The notes under the pieces were generated by a model. The model was not told the DNA's origin. It ran no database searches and worked only from the letters and a program-made list of their open reading frames with translations. From Leptospiraceae bacterium (GTDB lineage: Bacteria; Spirochaetota; Leptospiria; Leptospirales; Leptospiraceae), in contig JADJSX010000008.1 in assembly GCA_016711485.1 (NCBI GenBank), positions 372,001 through 436,000 of the forward strand: a stretch of 64,000 bases of DNA, written 5' to 3'. The position numbers and the translations under genes were made by a program. Positions 27,271 to 36,844 of the stretch are shown piece by piece; position 1 is the first letter of the stretch, and each line of letters opens with the position of its first letter.

Positions 27271-27885
27271 CTATTTTTTAGTCCAGACTCCATTGCCTGT
27301 TTCAATATATTCGCCGGATTCTGAATTGTAATAATTTGATAAAATTATTTTTTCACGGATTGTATTTGGGTCTTCTTGTTTGTCAGCGTTTGATTTTGTT
27401 GCGGCAAGAATTCTAGTTTCGTAAATACGAACGCGTGAATCGTTTACCAACTTTGTGACTTCATCTAGCCTTTTTTTATTTTCGGGTATTGCGTATTCAT
27501 TTGATAGAGTTTTATCTGATTTGATATTTGGCTTTTGTAGAAGTCCATTTAGTCCTTCTCCGAGAACTCCTTTGGATTTATAAACCTTTACTTCAGGTGC
27601 TAGATAGGCAATTACGCTAAGTAGAGTATAATAGTCCTTATCCTTAAAATCACTTTCGTTGTAGATTAGAGTGTCTTTTTTCCATTCATCAGAGCCATAG
27701 GATGAAGTTTTGATTGATGAGATTAACCATCCGTCCTTTTCCAACTCTTTGTCTTCTCCTACCATTTGTTTTTCTGCGGCGGTTTGTGTTTGCGTGAATG
27801 TGATCGCGGGAGGTTTTAAAGTTGAAAAACAATTTACAAAAGTTAATATAAATAGAAAGTAAATAGATAAAAAGAATTTATTCAT
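27271..27885 (-). CDS. DUF1318 (YdbL-like) lipoprotein
   Basis: The 204-residue protein has a lipoprotein signal (lipobox FVNC, residues 16-19) followed by PPAITFTQTQTAAEKQMVG, the DUF1318/YdbL signature as I recall it from Leptospira. GAGG eight bases before the ATG supports the start, inside the last codons of the upstream gene (8-nt overlap). In enterobacteria YdbL is encoded beside the AsmA-like YdbH and lipoprotein YnbE, an envelope lipid-transport system. The same pairing here with a YdbH-like gene supports an envelope role. The C-terminal half is family-specific and has no recognised motif. Confidence 0.72.
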   Translation of the reverse strand: MNKFFLSIYFLFILTFVNCFSTLKPPAITFTQTQTAAEKQMVGEDKELEKDGWLISSIKTSSYGSDEWKKDTLIYNESDFKDKDYYTLLSVIAYLAPEVKVYKSKGVLGEGLNGLLQKPNIKSDKTLSNEYAIPENKKRLDEVTKLVNDSRVRIYETRILAATKSNADKQEDPNTIREKIILSNYYNSESGEYIETGNGVWTKK

Positions 27886-30800
27886 ACTTGGACACCTCAG
27901 ATTGTGCTCGATTTAGAAAATTAGCCAGTGGCATTCTTTCTTGTGAGATTTTATTATTTTCAATCCCAATAAAAATGGAAGATAGAATCGAACGTTGGAA
28001 TACTATATCAGCATATATTAGTCCTTTAGAAAGTTCAATTTCTATATTATTAACTTTGGAGTAACTACTAATTATCCCATCAGTGAGAATATTTGGCGGA
28101 CTTACAATTCGAATTGCACTTTTACCAAAATCATCTCCAATTTTAAAAACACTAAAAAATAAATTTAGATTTGCAATTGGGTCTTTGAGATTTTTTCCGG
28201 AAAGGTTTAAATCTGCTTTTACTTTTCCGTCTTTAATTTCTTTTCTTGATTTTGTGGGTAATAATTGTTTTAGATCGATATCCTTTATTTGAATTGTACT
28301 TGCATATTCCATTTCTTCTAAATTTAGATTTCCAATATTTAATAGAATATCTTTCCCAAATATCAATCCGTCTAATATTGCAATTTTAAGTTGGTTAATC
28401 GTAAATACATTTTCCTTATAATCTAACCGTGCAGTTAAACCGGGAGTATTTCCTGCTTCTTGGACGAGTTTAAATAATTCAGTTGTGAGGTAAGGATGTG
28501 TTCCTAATACACTTCGTATCGTAAAATTTGGCGGGAGGGTATTTCCGTAAGTACTAATATATTTAATTTTATTTCCTTCAATCAGATTTTTGGTAGTAGA
28601 TATTTTTAAGTCATGTTCAAACGGAAAATCAATATTAATCTCATTGACGTTTATTAAACTGCAGGCACTATAATCATTGTCTTTACAGACTCCAGAATAG
28701 GATACAAAATTTGTTTTTTTAGAATCAATTTTCCCTTTCGCTATGTAATCTTTTAAATTTACATCAATCGAAACTTTTCCGTCAAACTTTATACCATTTA
28801 CGAGCTCAACTTGTTTTTCTGAATTTAGATTGAGTGATAAATCTAAAGCAGGGTAATACGGTCCTAGTGGAGGCTTTTCTTTGTTAGCCTTCTTTATTAA
28901 ATTTCCATTTGCCTTTCCGTTTAATATTCCGTTAAATCCTGAAAAAGAAAATTTTGAAATTTTAATTTCTTCAGTTTCATTTTTTCCAAAGTTTATCGAG
29001 AAGTCAGTTTTTAAATCATTTAATTTAATTCCTGGAATTGCTATTAATAAAAGTCCTTCTATTGAGTAGGAGTCTTTCGAATCTTTGTATTTAATTTTTC
29101 CTTCTATATTAGGATTTGGTCCTAGAGTTTTTTTAAGTGGGGCTAATTTTTCTTTTAGACTTAAGGGTAAAATTGGCATTAGTCGATTTAGGTTAGAAGA
29201 TAAATCGGCTTTGTCTAATAGGATTTCCATTTCTGGATTTAAAGAAAATTTTCCGTTTGTTTTTAGACCGAGTGCATCTTGGTTTTCTGAGTTTTTAATT
29301 TTGAGAATTAAATTTTTAATATTTGTAAATTGAAAGGAAAAACTTTCTCCAAGGGATACGTCGCCTAATGCAGATAATTCGATATTGTTTAATCCAGATT
29401 TACTCCCTTGATAAGAATAATCTAGAGAACTGACAAATGCATTAATACCAACATTCAAGTTGGAAAACGAATTTCCTTGAATGGATAATTTGCCAGAAAG
29501 ATTTCCACCAATTCCTGAAATAAAATTTTTCAAATATAGGTTTTTTAGTTTAAGGTAAATATCGATTTGTTTTTCATTTTCTATCTTAGCAGATATTTCT
29601 GCGAGTAATGAATTATAAGATAAATCAGTTTTTAAGTCGGCAGATTTTAAAATTGGAACCAAATTTTCTTTTCTAGATTTTTGTTTTGTTGTCAGATTTA
29701 GAGTAGTCTCTCCATTCAAATTTAAAAATGGAATTGAATGACTCGATTTATTATTTTTAAATAGAAAATCTTTTGCTTTAATATCTGCTTTGATTGTCAG
29801 GGAGTCCATTTTCCCTTTCACACTTATAGGGGCTAATTGAATATTTCCCTTAAAATCCAAAGCCGGTAATCCTGGTATTTGTTTGTAGATAGATGCAACG
29901 GGTAATAAATTAATGTTTGAATTAATAATCTGAATATCAAAATCTCTATCGGATTCGAGTGTTTTTGTGATTTTCCCATTTGCTTTTAACCATTCGTATT
30001 TATCAAATTGAATCGTAAAATCCTTTAGTTCCAAAATATCTTCTGTAGGGATATAATTTAATTCATAAAAAACGTTTAGACCAAAAGGTGGTAAAGGTTT
30101 ATTTTTTGAATAAACTTGAATTTTATTTGAACCTAAGTTTAAATTGGAATGAAAAATTGGTGGATTCAAATTAGAATCTAAATCAAGAATGAGAGACGTA
30201 AAAATTCCTTGGTTTATTTTATTGAAATTATCTTCGAATAATACAAGTAATTCACTCGTTGGATTTAGAGAAATGTGAATAGTTTCAAAAATCGATACGA
30301 TAGACGAATTAAGTGGGAGTTTACGAAATCTTTTGGTATTGATTTGAATTTTTAGATCTAGATTTTTTTCTTCTGTTAAAAAGTATTTTTCTCCTTTTTC
30401 AGATTCCATCCGAAAGGTTAGATCTTCTATGAAAAAGTTTAAGTATGCGCTGACCGGCAAATATAGATTAATCTCTTCATTTAGGGTTGAATCTTCTTTA
30501 ATTTCCTCTTTTGTATTTCCATTTGTTAGAAATAGCTCTGTGATATTTAGTTTGTCATTTTTTTTTAAGATATGAAGGAAAGGTTTTGTAAGGGAAATTT
30601 CGGAAAGTTTCAATCTTCCCAAAAGTAAATAGGGGAGATTGTATAAAATCGCCACTCTATCACAGGAAAAAAGAATTTGATTATCAAAATTCGCACCCGA
30701 TCGAATTTCTATAGATTCAATTTCTAATCCATAAAAAAGAGAGAATTGATTTACTGAACCTTTGTAGGAACCAGTAGAGTAATGAGAGAAAATATAGGAA

Positions 30801-30922
30801 AGTAGATAATTACCTGTATATCTATTGAATGAAACTTTATAGATTAAAAAAAGAATCAGAAAACAAATCACTGACTTTCTTTTGAGAAAGCCAGTCAGCA
30901 TTTTTAAATTTAAAAGTCTCAC
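27878..30922 (-). CDS. AsmA/YdbH-like envelope protein
   Basis: The 1014-residue protein has one N-terminal membrane helix (about 16-33) and otherwise a long beta-rich periplasmic region with repeating ...LKADGxx... patterns characteristic of AsmA-like bridge proteins. Its C-terminal part resembles YdbH (IKDIDLKQLLPTKSRKEIKDG and LILSGKN-like turns). AsmA-like proteins are thought to carry phospholipids between the membranes. It starts at a GTG at 30922; an ATG at codon 8 (30901) is an alternative that still leaves the helix intact. It follows the STAS gene by 11 nt and overlaps the DUF1318 lipoprotein by 8 nt, so the three are one operon. Confidence 0.78.
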   Translation of the reverse strand: MRLLNLKMLTGFLKRKSVICFLILFLIYKVSFNRYTGNYLLSYIFSHYSTGSYKGSVNQFSLFYGLEIESIEIRSGANFDNQILFSCDRVAILYNLPYLLLGRLKLSEISLTKPFLHILKKNDKLNITELFLTNGNTKEEIKEDSTLNEEINLYLPVSAYLNFFIEDLTFRMESEKGEKYFLTEEKNLDLKIQINTKRFRKLPLNSSIVSIFETIHISLNPTSELLVLFEDNFNKINQGIFTSLILDLDSNLNPPIFHSNLNLGSNKIQVYSKNKPLPPFGLNVFYELNYIPTEDILELKDFTIQFDKYEWLKANGKITKTLESDRDFDIQIINSNINLLPVASIYKQIPGLPALDFKGNIQLAPISVKGKMDSLTIKADIKAKDFLFKNNKSSHSIPFLNLNGETTLNLTTKQKSRKENLVPILKSADLKTDLSYNSLLAEISAKIENEKQIDIYLKLKNLYLKNFISGIGGNLSGKLSIQGNSFSNLNVGINAFVSSLDYSYQGSKSGLNNIELSALGDVSLGESFSFQFTNIKNLILKIKNSENQDALGLKTNGKFSLNPEMEILLDKADLSSNLNRLMPILPLSLKEKLAPLKKTLGPNPNIEGKIKYKDSKDSYSIEGLLLIAIPGIKLNDLKTDFSINFGKNETEEIKISKFSFSGFNGILNGKANGNLIKKANKEKPPLGPYYPALDLSLNLNSEKQVELVNGIKFDGKVSIDVNLKDYIAKGKIDSKKTNFVSYSGVCKDNDYSACSLINVNEINIDFPFEHDLKISTTKNLIEGNKIKYISTYGNTLPPNFTIRSVLGTHPYLTTELFKLVQEAGNTPGLTARLDYKENVFTINQLKIAILDGLIFGKDILLNIGNLNLEEMEYASTIQIKDIDLKQLLPTKSRKEIKDGKVKADLNLSGKNLKDPIANLNLFFSVFKIGDDFGKSAIRIVSPPNILTDGIISSYSKVNNIEIELSKGLIYADIVFQRSILSSIFIGIENNKISQERMPLANFLNRAQSEVSKYE

Positions 30923-30933
30923 GGACAGTATTT

Positions 30934-31275
30934 CTAGAAGTCAAAGGATTCCAATGCCTCATCTGCGGTTTTGAAAATCTCAAAGATACTCGCTAGTTTG
31001 GTAATCTCCATTAAGTTTTCTATATCTGAGTTTAAGTTGGCAAATACCATTCTACCTTTTAAACCATCTACGTGTTTGTAGATATTCAAAAAGATACCAA
31101 GTCCAGCCGAATTGATAAAAGGAACTTTTTTCAAATCAATTATAAACTTTGGAGCTTTACCTTTTTTGATATACTCTTCAATTTTTTCTCCTAATTCAAA
31201 CTCGTTTCCGGCTTTGATAGGACCCTCGATTTTGATGATATGCACATCATTTTTTAAAACAACTTTTATTTTCAT
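30934..31275 (-). CDS. STAS-domain protein (anti-sigma factor antagonist type)
   Basis: The product is a single STAS domain (113 residues from the ATG at 31275). The phosphorylatable serine is in FINSAGLGIF, as in SpoIIAA/RsbV proteins, so it probably works in a partner switch with an anti-sigma kinase not found in this window. A GTG at 31311 would add 12 residues, but the ATG preceded by AGGG fits the family length better. It leads the AsmA-like/DUF1318 cluster by 11 nt. It could instead be the STAS subunit of a lipid-transport system (MlaB-like), which would agree better with an AsmA neighbour; the conserved serine does not decide between these. Confidence 0.82.
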   Translation of the reverse strand: MKIKVVLKNDVHIIKIEGPIKAGNEFELGEKIEEYIKKGKAPKFIIDLKKVPFINSAGLGIFLNIYKHVDGLKGRMVFANLNSDIENLMEITKLASIFEIFKTADEALESFDF

Positions 31276-31311
31276 AACCCTAATCTTTAATTTAAGAGCT
31301 TGGCTCTTCAC

Positions 31312-31747
31312 TTTTTTTAATATTTAACGTATTGGCAATCATTGGAAACATTAACTAATAAACTCTTCTGCAAAAAGTCAAATGAAGTTTTTTTTGCTTT
31401 GTTAAAATGTTTACAATTGTAGAATTTTAACAAGGGTAATATTTCCTTCTTGCAGTCATTCCACTTATTTCAAAAAAATAAGAACTCATTTAAAATCTTA
31501 CTTTTGAAATATAATTCTAAATCCCTTGTAAAATTTTTCACAAGGACTTAAATACCCCTTCTCAAAAAGTTTCGCTAATTTCCACAAAAGGAGTATTCCC
31601 AATTGCAGGTATTCTCGAATTAAATCCGAATTTACTTTTTGCAATTGGTATAAATCGAATACTTTCTAAATTTGATTTATAGATGTAAAGTATTTTTTAA
31701 ATTGATTGTCTTTTTTTATCAATATAAGTAAATGGTAGCAAGGTTGA
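31312..31747. other. Divergent intergenic region
   Basis: This spacer separates the minus-strand STAS cluster from the plus-strand complex operon and must hold both promoters. A short hairpin CCTTGT...ACAAGG (about 31525-31550) and a degenerate family III inverted pair (TATTCCCAATTGC near 31592, GCAATTGGTATAAATC near 31642) occur. No gene was recognised. Confidence 0.4.
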
Positions 31748-32083
31748 ATGAAAATGAAAACAATGTTAAAAAGTTTGCTATTGAATTTCATAATTTTATA
31801 TAGTTTAATAATTCCTTACTCTTTTAGCATTATATCTACAGATAATTTTTTTCAGCAAGAAGTTTCTCAAAATCCGTTAGAGTTTAACTCAACTTCCTTC
31901 CAAGATACGGACATTTTATTTTCTGAATGGAGCGATGATTTAGAAGGATTCGGATTGATTCCCTTTTTTAAATTTTCCATTTTTAACAGAAATGAATACA
32001 TTTCTTTTTCATTACCAGATAGTTTCCATGTTTTAAAAAAAATCCCATTCAAATTGCTGAGTATTCCGCCACCTTCCATTTAA
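31748..32083 (+). CDS. Small secreted or anchored protein, unknown
   Basis: The 111-residue frame begins with a basic tip and a hydrophobic segment (LLLNFIILYSLIIPYSFS, residues 10-27), as in a signal peptide or anchor. A Ser/Asn/Phe-rich tail with no recognised domain follows. AAGG six bases before the ATG gives a fair start. It lies 45 nt upstream of the 46-aa frame and hyfB and could be the first gene of that operon, or an unrelated short gene. No homologue is recalled, so coding status is uncertain. Confidence 0.4.
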   Translation: MKMKTMLKSLLLNFIILYSLIIPYSFSIISTDNFFQQEVSQNPLEFNSTSFQDTDILFSEWSDDLEGFGLIPFFKFSIFNRNEYISFSLPDSFHVLKKIPFKLLSIPPPSI

Positions 32084-32128
32084 ATTAGATATTTTCTGTT
32101 AAGAAATTCATATTTACCGGAGGTTGCC

Positions 32129-32269
32129 ATGGTGTCATCCATACAACAAGTCATTCTAAATTTATTACATTTTTTTCAAACACAGTCGTTCGATATTTTT
32201 TTCTGTAGGGGGCGAGAAATGAATCCTATTTATATTGAAGTAAATTTAATTTTAGGAATAGAATTATGA
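32129..32269 (+). CDS. 46-aa reading frame translationally coupled to hyfB
   Basis: The frame starts MVSSIQQVILNLLHFF and ends VNLILGIEL. GGAGG seven bases before its ATG is the best ribosome site in the operon, and its stop overlaps the next start as ATGA (32266-32269). The product has one cysteine and two weakly amphipathic helices and is not clearly membrane-spanning. It could be a small subunit or a leader peptide whose translation opens the hyfB start. No homologue is recalled. Confidence 0.5.
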   Translation: MVSSIQQVILNLLHFFQTQSFDIFFCRGREMNPIYIEVNLILGIEL

Positions 32270-34041
32270 ACTTTTTACATACCGTAATTGGAATGTCCTT
32301 GTTTGCGCCTTTTTTCGTTGGGTCGCATTTGGGTAAGGATTTTTCAGGAATAGATTTCCCCTTATTTTTTGGGTTATCAGTTCAAGCAATAGTCGGAAAT
32401 TTTATTTTAGTTTATGTTCGAGGAGATGAAGTTCGTGAAAAATTGAAAATTTTTACCGGATACCTCCTTTTTTTTACAGGGTTGTCCGGATCTTATCTCG
32501 CTGGAAAAACAGTCTGGCTTCCTGTGTTTTGGGAAGTTTCAACAATTGGAGCAGTCCTAATTTACTTTGGCCAAGGGTTTCACGAAAAAGCCATAAAAAG
32601 TATACTTTCATTATTTCTGGCTAGCGGTGCATCGATGATCTTTATCTCGGCTTGGGTATTTTTGCCGGAAGGGAAAACTGGGTATTCCTTTTTGATGATT
32701 GGATTGCTAATTAAATCAACATTTTCTCTTTTCCATATGTGGTATCCGGAAGCACATACGGGAACCCCGTCTCATGCATCTGCATCTTATTCTGGTATCA
32801 TGTTAAATCTCCCCTTACTCTTATTTGTAAGGTATGTTATGGTTTGGTGGAATGAAATTCCTTTTAGTCATTTGCTCATTCCTATCGCTGGGTTAGGAGT
32901 ATTTTTGGGTGGTCTTACGGCTTTTTTTAGTCGGGATGTCAAAAAAGCACTAGCGTATAGTACAATTGAGAAAAGTAATTTTATGGCATTATTTTTATTT
33001 GTATCTGCGCTTTGGCTCAAAAGTGAAGTTGATGAATATGCATCTTTAAGTAGATCTTTTTTAGTTCTATTTTATTTGATGCTTTTACACCATTCAGTTT
33101 CAAAATCCTTTCAGTTCCTAGCAATTGGTTATATTTCTAAAAAAGCAAAAACTACTGTCATTGATCTCTGTAGGGGAGTAGGACGATTATCCGGACTATC
33201 TAGTATAAAATTAGGTATTGGGACAATGAGTTTTGCCGCAATTCCAGGTACGGCTGGATTTATTGCAGAGGCAACACTTCTATTTTTAATTTCTAAAACA
33301 ATTGATTTATCGAATGTAGATGATTCGGTATATTTTCTTTTAGCGATAGTATTTAGTTTATCAGGTATGGTATTAGGTGCTGCTGCGCATATTCGTATGT
33401 ATCTGCCAATGGTTCTTTCTATGCCTGATCCGAAAATAGCCAAACAAATAGAGTCAGAGAATGAGCCTGTTGCGAGTGGAATTTCTATTTCATTACAATT
33501 ATTAGGAGTCTTAATTTTTCTAATTCCAGTATTACTTTTTTTTCCTTTGTTTGTAATGAATCGTTATATCAATTGTTCTGCAAGTTCGGCGTACGAATGC
33601 GTAAATATTTTGTCTGGAAACGGAGCAATTTTAGCAAATTGGATTCCGCCTTACCTGTTATTATGGCTTTATAAACTAACGATTATTTCTTTTGGTGTTA
33701 CATTACTTTTTATAAGTTTAGCAATTTTTAGATGGTCACATCGGATAGAGAAAAGAAGGGGCTGGGATTGTGGAAATAACTACGGCGGAGCGGAACTTTC
33801 AATACCATCTTCCGTTATATCAGACCCATTGTACAATTCCGTCGGTAGATATTTTATTAGTAAAAAAGGTGAATTATATTTCGATTCAGCGGTTAACAAA
33901 GTGTTACTTTCATCACTAGATTTTGGGAAATTTTGGATCAATAAAGTAGAATCGGGAGAAATAGGTTACTACCTATTATTCTCTGCTTTTTCTTTTTTAA
34001 TTTCGCTTTTCCTGATTCTTGTTCTAAAGATTCATCTATGA
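32266..34041 (+). CDS. HyfB/NuoL-like ion-channel subunit of a hydrogenase-4-related complex
   Basis: The 591-residue protein has about 14 membrane helices of the proton-conducting NuoL/M family (HyfB/HycC-like). Channel residues are kept: the Glu in PVFWEVSTIG, the Lys in LIKSTFSLFHMW followed by PEAHTGTPSHASA, and a further Lys in HHSVSKSFQFL. So an ion path looks intact. Neighbours encode HyfC-, HyfE-, HyfF-, HyfG- and HyfI-like subunits. A family-typical C-terminal part carries WDCGNNYGG. AGGA nine bases upstream supports the ATG. In this complex it would move H+ or Na+ across the inner membrane. Confidence 0.88.
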   Translation: MNFLHTVIGMSLFAPFFVGSHLGKDFSGIDFPLFFGLSVQAIVGNFILVYVRGDEVREKLKIFTGYLLFFTGLSGSYLAGKTVWLPVFWEVSTIGAVLIYFGQGFHEKAIKSILSLFLASGASMIFISAWVFLPEGKTGYSFLMIGLLIKSTFSLFHMWYPEAHTGTPSHASASYSGIMLNLPLLLFVRYVMVWWNEIPFSHLLIPIAGLGVFLGGLTAFFSRDVKKALAYSTIEKSNFMALFLFVSALWLKSEVDEYASLSRSFLVLFYLMLLHHSVSKSFQFLAIGYISKKAKTTVIDLCRGVGRLSGLSSIKLGIGTMSFAAIPGTAGFIAEATLLFLISKTIDLSNVDDSVYFLLAIVFSLSGMVLGAAAHIRMYLPMVLSMPDPKIAKQIESENEPVASGISISLQLLGVLIFLIPVLLFFPLFVMNRYINCSASSAYECVNILSGNGAILANWIPPYLLLWLYKLTIISFGVTLLFISLAIFRWSHRIEKRRGWDCGNNYGGAELSIPSSVISDPLYNSVGRYFISKKGELYFDSAVNKVLLSSLDFGKFWINKVESGEIGYYLLFSAFSFLISLFLILVLKIHL

Positions 34042-34081
34042 ATACAATGAAATTTGAAGTTTTAATTGAAAGGAATTTACA

Positions 34082-34951
34082 ATGGAAAGTATAAACTATA
34101 TTATCCTCACTTTAATTTTTGCGATTTTTCCGATCATTGCAGGTGGCATCATTCGTAAAGTACGAGCGAGGGCGCAGGGTCGTAAAGGACCACCACTTTT
34201 GCAAAACTTTTATGATCTAAATCGTTCTCTGAAAAAAAAGCCAGTAGATGGGTTTAATTCAGGTTTTTTTGCGGAAGTTTCGCCTATGCTTGTTTGTATA
34301 TCTGGTGCAATCATGTGGTCGATCGCCGTATTTGAATGGACACCTTTCATTCTAATACCATTTTTCCTTGCTTTACAGCGAGTGGCTATTACTAGTTTTG
34401 CGATGGAGACAGGTTCTTCTTTCGGTGGGCTTGGTACTTCGAGAGAAATTTTACTCTCTATTTCCTCGGAGCCAATTTTACTTTTAAGTATACTAGTTGC
34501 ACAAAGTAAGATGCAATTAAGTTTTTCGTGGGTCGGTATTATTTTAGGAGTTCTATTCCTTGGTGCATTAATGGTCGCCGTTCTTGCGGAGCTTGCAAGA
34601 CCTCCATTTGATGATCCTAGAACTCACTTAGAATTAACTATGGTGCATGAAGCTATGTTGTTAGAAGCTTCCGGAAAAACTCTCGGCTTATTCGAATTAG
34701 GTTACCAATTAAAAATTTCCACTTTGTTTGTATTAGTTGTTAGAATTGGATTAGAGCATTCTCGGTTTATCGATAGGGTAATATCCAAACCGATGGAAAA
34801 TGCGATTACTTTTTTTGGAGCCATTGGCATCGCAGTAATTGTCGGTTATTGGGAATCGATTAGTGTTCGTAGAAAGTGGACATGGATTCCAGAGGTAATG
34901 GGAATTACTTTACTTTTTATTTTAGTTTTAGGGACATTGGTGAAATTATGA
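34082..34951 (+). CDS. HyfC/NuoH-like membrane subunit
   Basis: The 289-residue protein has about eight helices and the NuoH-family signature RARAQGRKGPPLLQNFYDL (residues 28-46). It also has the acidic segment ELARPPFDDPRTHLELTMVHE, which lines the channel entry in complex I and HycD/HyfC. This subunit anchors the peripheral arm and links it to the ion pumps. GAAAGGA eight bases before the ATG fixes the start. It follows hyfB by 40 nt, and family-typical length and motifs are intact. Confidence 0.9.
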   Translation: MESINYIILTLIFAIFPIIAGGIIRKVRARAQGRKGPPLLQNFYDLNRSLKKKPVDGFNSGFFAEVSPMLVCISGAIMWSIAVFEWTPFILIPFFLALQRVAITSFAMETGSSFGGLGTSREILLSISSEPILLLSILVAQSKMQLSFSWVGIILGVLFLGALMVAVLAELARPPFDDPRTHLELTMVHEAMLLEASGKTLGLFELGYQLKISTLFVLVVRIGLEHSRFIDRVISKPMENAITFFGAIGIAVIVGYWESISVRRKWTWIPEVMGITLLFILVLGTLVKL

Positions 34952-35000
34952 TGAGGATAATAATGATTAATTTATATTTTATCCAAAAAGGAATGCTACT

Positions 35001-35633
35001 ATGACATTAAATTTTTTTGACCTTGTCTATCTGTTACTTGTTTTGACAGGTATAATAATCCTTATTGAGAATCGACTAGAGAGGATTTTATATTTAATTG
35101 CATTGCAGGGATTACTATTGATTGTCCCTGTCTTTCAAGTTCATAGTTTAACTGATTTTCATGCATGGACTCTTGTAGGAATGATTTTAGTATTCAAAGC
35201 AACACTAACGCCTTACGTTCTTCACTGGTCTATCAAAAAGGGGAAAATGAGTGTACACACTCAGCCAAGGTTTGGGTTTTTGGCGACGTTCTTTTTCTTC
35301 ATCATTGGGATTATTCTTTCTTTGTCAATTGTGAATGGACTTGGAGAATTGCCAGAAGGAGTTGATCGAATTGGAGTTATCTATGTATTTCTTTTGATTT
35401 ATATGGGACTTATCACATTTATTTCGAGAGAGCAGTGGATTGTGCTAATTTGCGGATTTATCATGATTGAGAATGGTACTTTTTTGTTGACATTAATTCT
35501 TCAAAAAGGTCTTCCCTTTGGGATAGAGTTTGGAGCATTCATTGATGCGTTACTTGTAATTGTTGCCTCCGCGGCATTACAAATGAGAGGAGATTCAATT
35601 AAACAGATGGGGGACAGATCATTATGGAGCTAA
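35001..35633 (+). CDS. HyfE-like membrane subunit (NuoK-type)
   Basis: The 210-residue protein has about six helices and matches the HyfE layout, in which a NuoK-like half is fused to extra helices. Glu residues occur in helices at LIEN (residues 21-24) and near MIENGTFLL, the positions used for ion conduction in NuoK. AAGGA nine bases before the ATG supports the start. It is tightly placed between hyfC (49 nt) and hyfF (10-nt overlap). Its role is inferred from position and hydropathy; sequence similarity in this family is low. Confidence 0.8.
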   Translation: MTLNFFDLVYLLLVLTGIIILIENRLERILYLIALQGLLLIVPVFQVHSLTDFHAWTLVGMILVFKATLTPYVLHWSIKKGKMSVHTQPRFGFLATFFFFIIGIILSLSIVNGLGELPEGVDRIGVIYVFLLIYMGLITFISREQWIVLICGFIMIENGTFLLTLILQKGLPFGIEFGAFIDALLVIVASAALQMRGDSIKQMGDRSLWS

Positions 35634-36844
35634 GCACACTTAGTTTTATAGCGGGTATCGTATTTATACTTGTGTTAATGAACTTGCTATTTGCATTTAC
35701 AAAAAGTCAAGAGAAAGTAAAGTATTGGGTCGGTTTGATAATTCTTTTATTTGTCGTTGTCGTGACTTCTTGGTGGACAAAAAATCTTGCATGGCAATGG
35801 GTTCTCATTGAGGCTACTACATTATTTGGCGCACTCTTAATTTCTATGAGTAGAAATGAAAAATCAATTGATGTAGCATGGAAGTTCTTATTGCTTAATT
35901 CTTTTGGTTTAAGTCTTGCATTTATCGGGATAATAATCCTTAGTTTTGGGATTCATTCTCAAGTTACGACGAATGCAGATGATATTCTTTCTCATATTAG
36001 TTCTCATCAAAATAGACTGGTCGAAACAGGAATGTGGTTAGCTATTTTTGGATACAGCGCAAAATTAGGATTATTTCCAAATCATTTTTGGGTGAGTGAC
36101 ACTTATGCAGAAAGTCCAAGTCAAATATCTTCCTTGGTTTCCTGTCTTTTTCCAGCAACAATTGCTATTGCACTAAGAGCATTTGTAAAAATGGACTATC
36201 AATTTACCGATCTGCATTTTAGTTCATCAAGTGGTCTATTGATTTTAGGGATTGTTACTATGTTTTATAGCCTTTGGACACTCAATCAGACAAATGATAT
36301 TAGGCGTATAACAGCTCAGATTGCTGTATTTCATAGTGGAGCTCTTGCTGTATTTATTTTCCTAAATCCACCAGATGAAATTTTTTATTATGCATTATCT
36401 TCTAGTGTGACGGTTAAAGCGTTGTTATTCTCAGCAATGGGTATATTTAGAATCGATGCAGGAACAAGAAATTTAAAGGATATTGACCCATCTCTCGGTT
36501 TAAATAAAACTTCTACATTTCTCTATATTTTTTCTGTCGCGATGGCTTTTGTAATTCCATTTTCTCCTTTTTTTGTTGGTGACTTACTTTTAATTAAAGT
36601 AGGATTTATGGCAGAAAAGTTTTGGATTTTACTTGTGCCTCTATTAGGACTTGTGTTTTTTCTAGTTGCGATAAACAAATTATTACCTCTCTTTCAAGTG
36701 AAGGCAAGAGAATTTTCAGCTCAACACCAAAAAATTCTACGGGTAAGATTGCTGTTAACTTTCTTGTTACTTGGAGTGGCGTTATGCGTCGGAGTATATG
36801 GAGTTTACAATTTATCAAATGGAGGTTTTTTCAATGTCTTATAA
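35624..36844 (+). CDS. HyfF-like ion-channel subunit
   Basis: The 406-residue proton-conducting subunit has about 11-12 helices and is shorter than E. coli HyfF (about 525 residues). A channel Glu is in WQWVLIEATTL, and a Lys/His loop is in SAKLGLFPNHFWVSDTYAESP, the MrpA/NuoL signature. It begins inside the last codons of hyfE and ends inside hyfG. There is no separate HyfD, so the complex would have two large pump subunits (HyfB and HyfF) rather than three. Confidence 0.85.
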   Translation: MELSTLSFIAGIVFILVLMNLLFAFTKSQEKVKYWVGLIILLFVVVVTSWWTKNLAWQWVLIEATTLFGALLISMSRNEKSIDVAWKFLLLNSFGLSLAFIGIIILSFGIHSQVTTNADDILSHISSHQNRLVETGMWLAIFGYSAKLGLFPNHFWVSDTYAESPSQISSLVSCLFPATIAIALRAFVKMDYQFTDLHFSSSSGLLILGIVTMFYSLWTLNQTNDIRRITAQIAVFHSGALAVFIFLNPPDEIFYYALSSSVTVKALLFSAMGIFRIDAGTRNLKDIDPSLGLNKTSTFLYIFSVAMAFVIPFSPFFVGDLLLIKVGFMAEKFWILLVPLLGLVFFLVAINKLLPLFQVKAREFSAQHQKILRVRLLLTFLLLGVALCVGVYGVYNLSNGGFFNVL

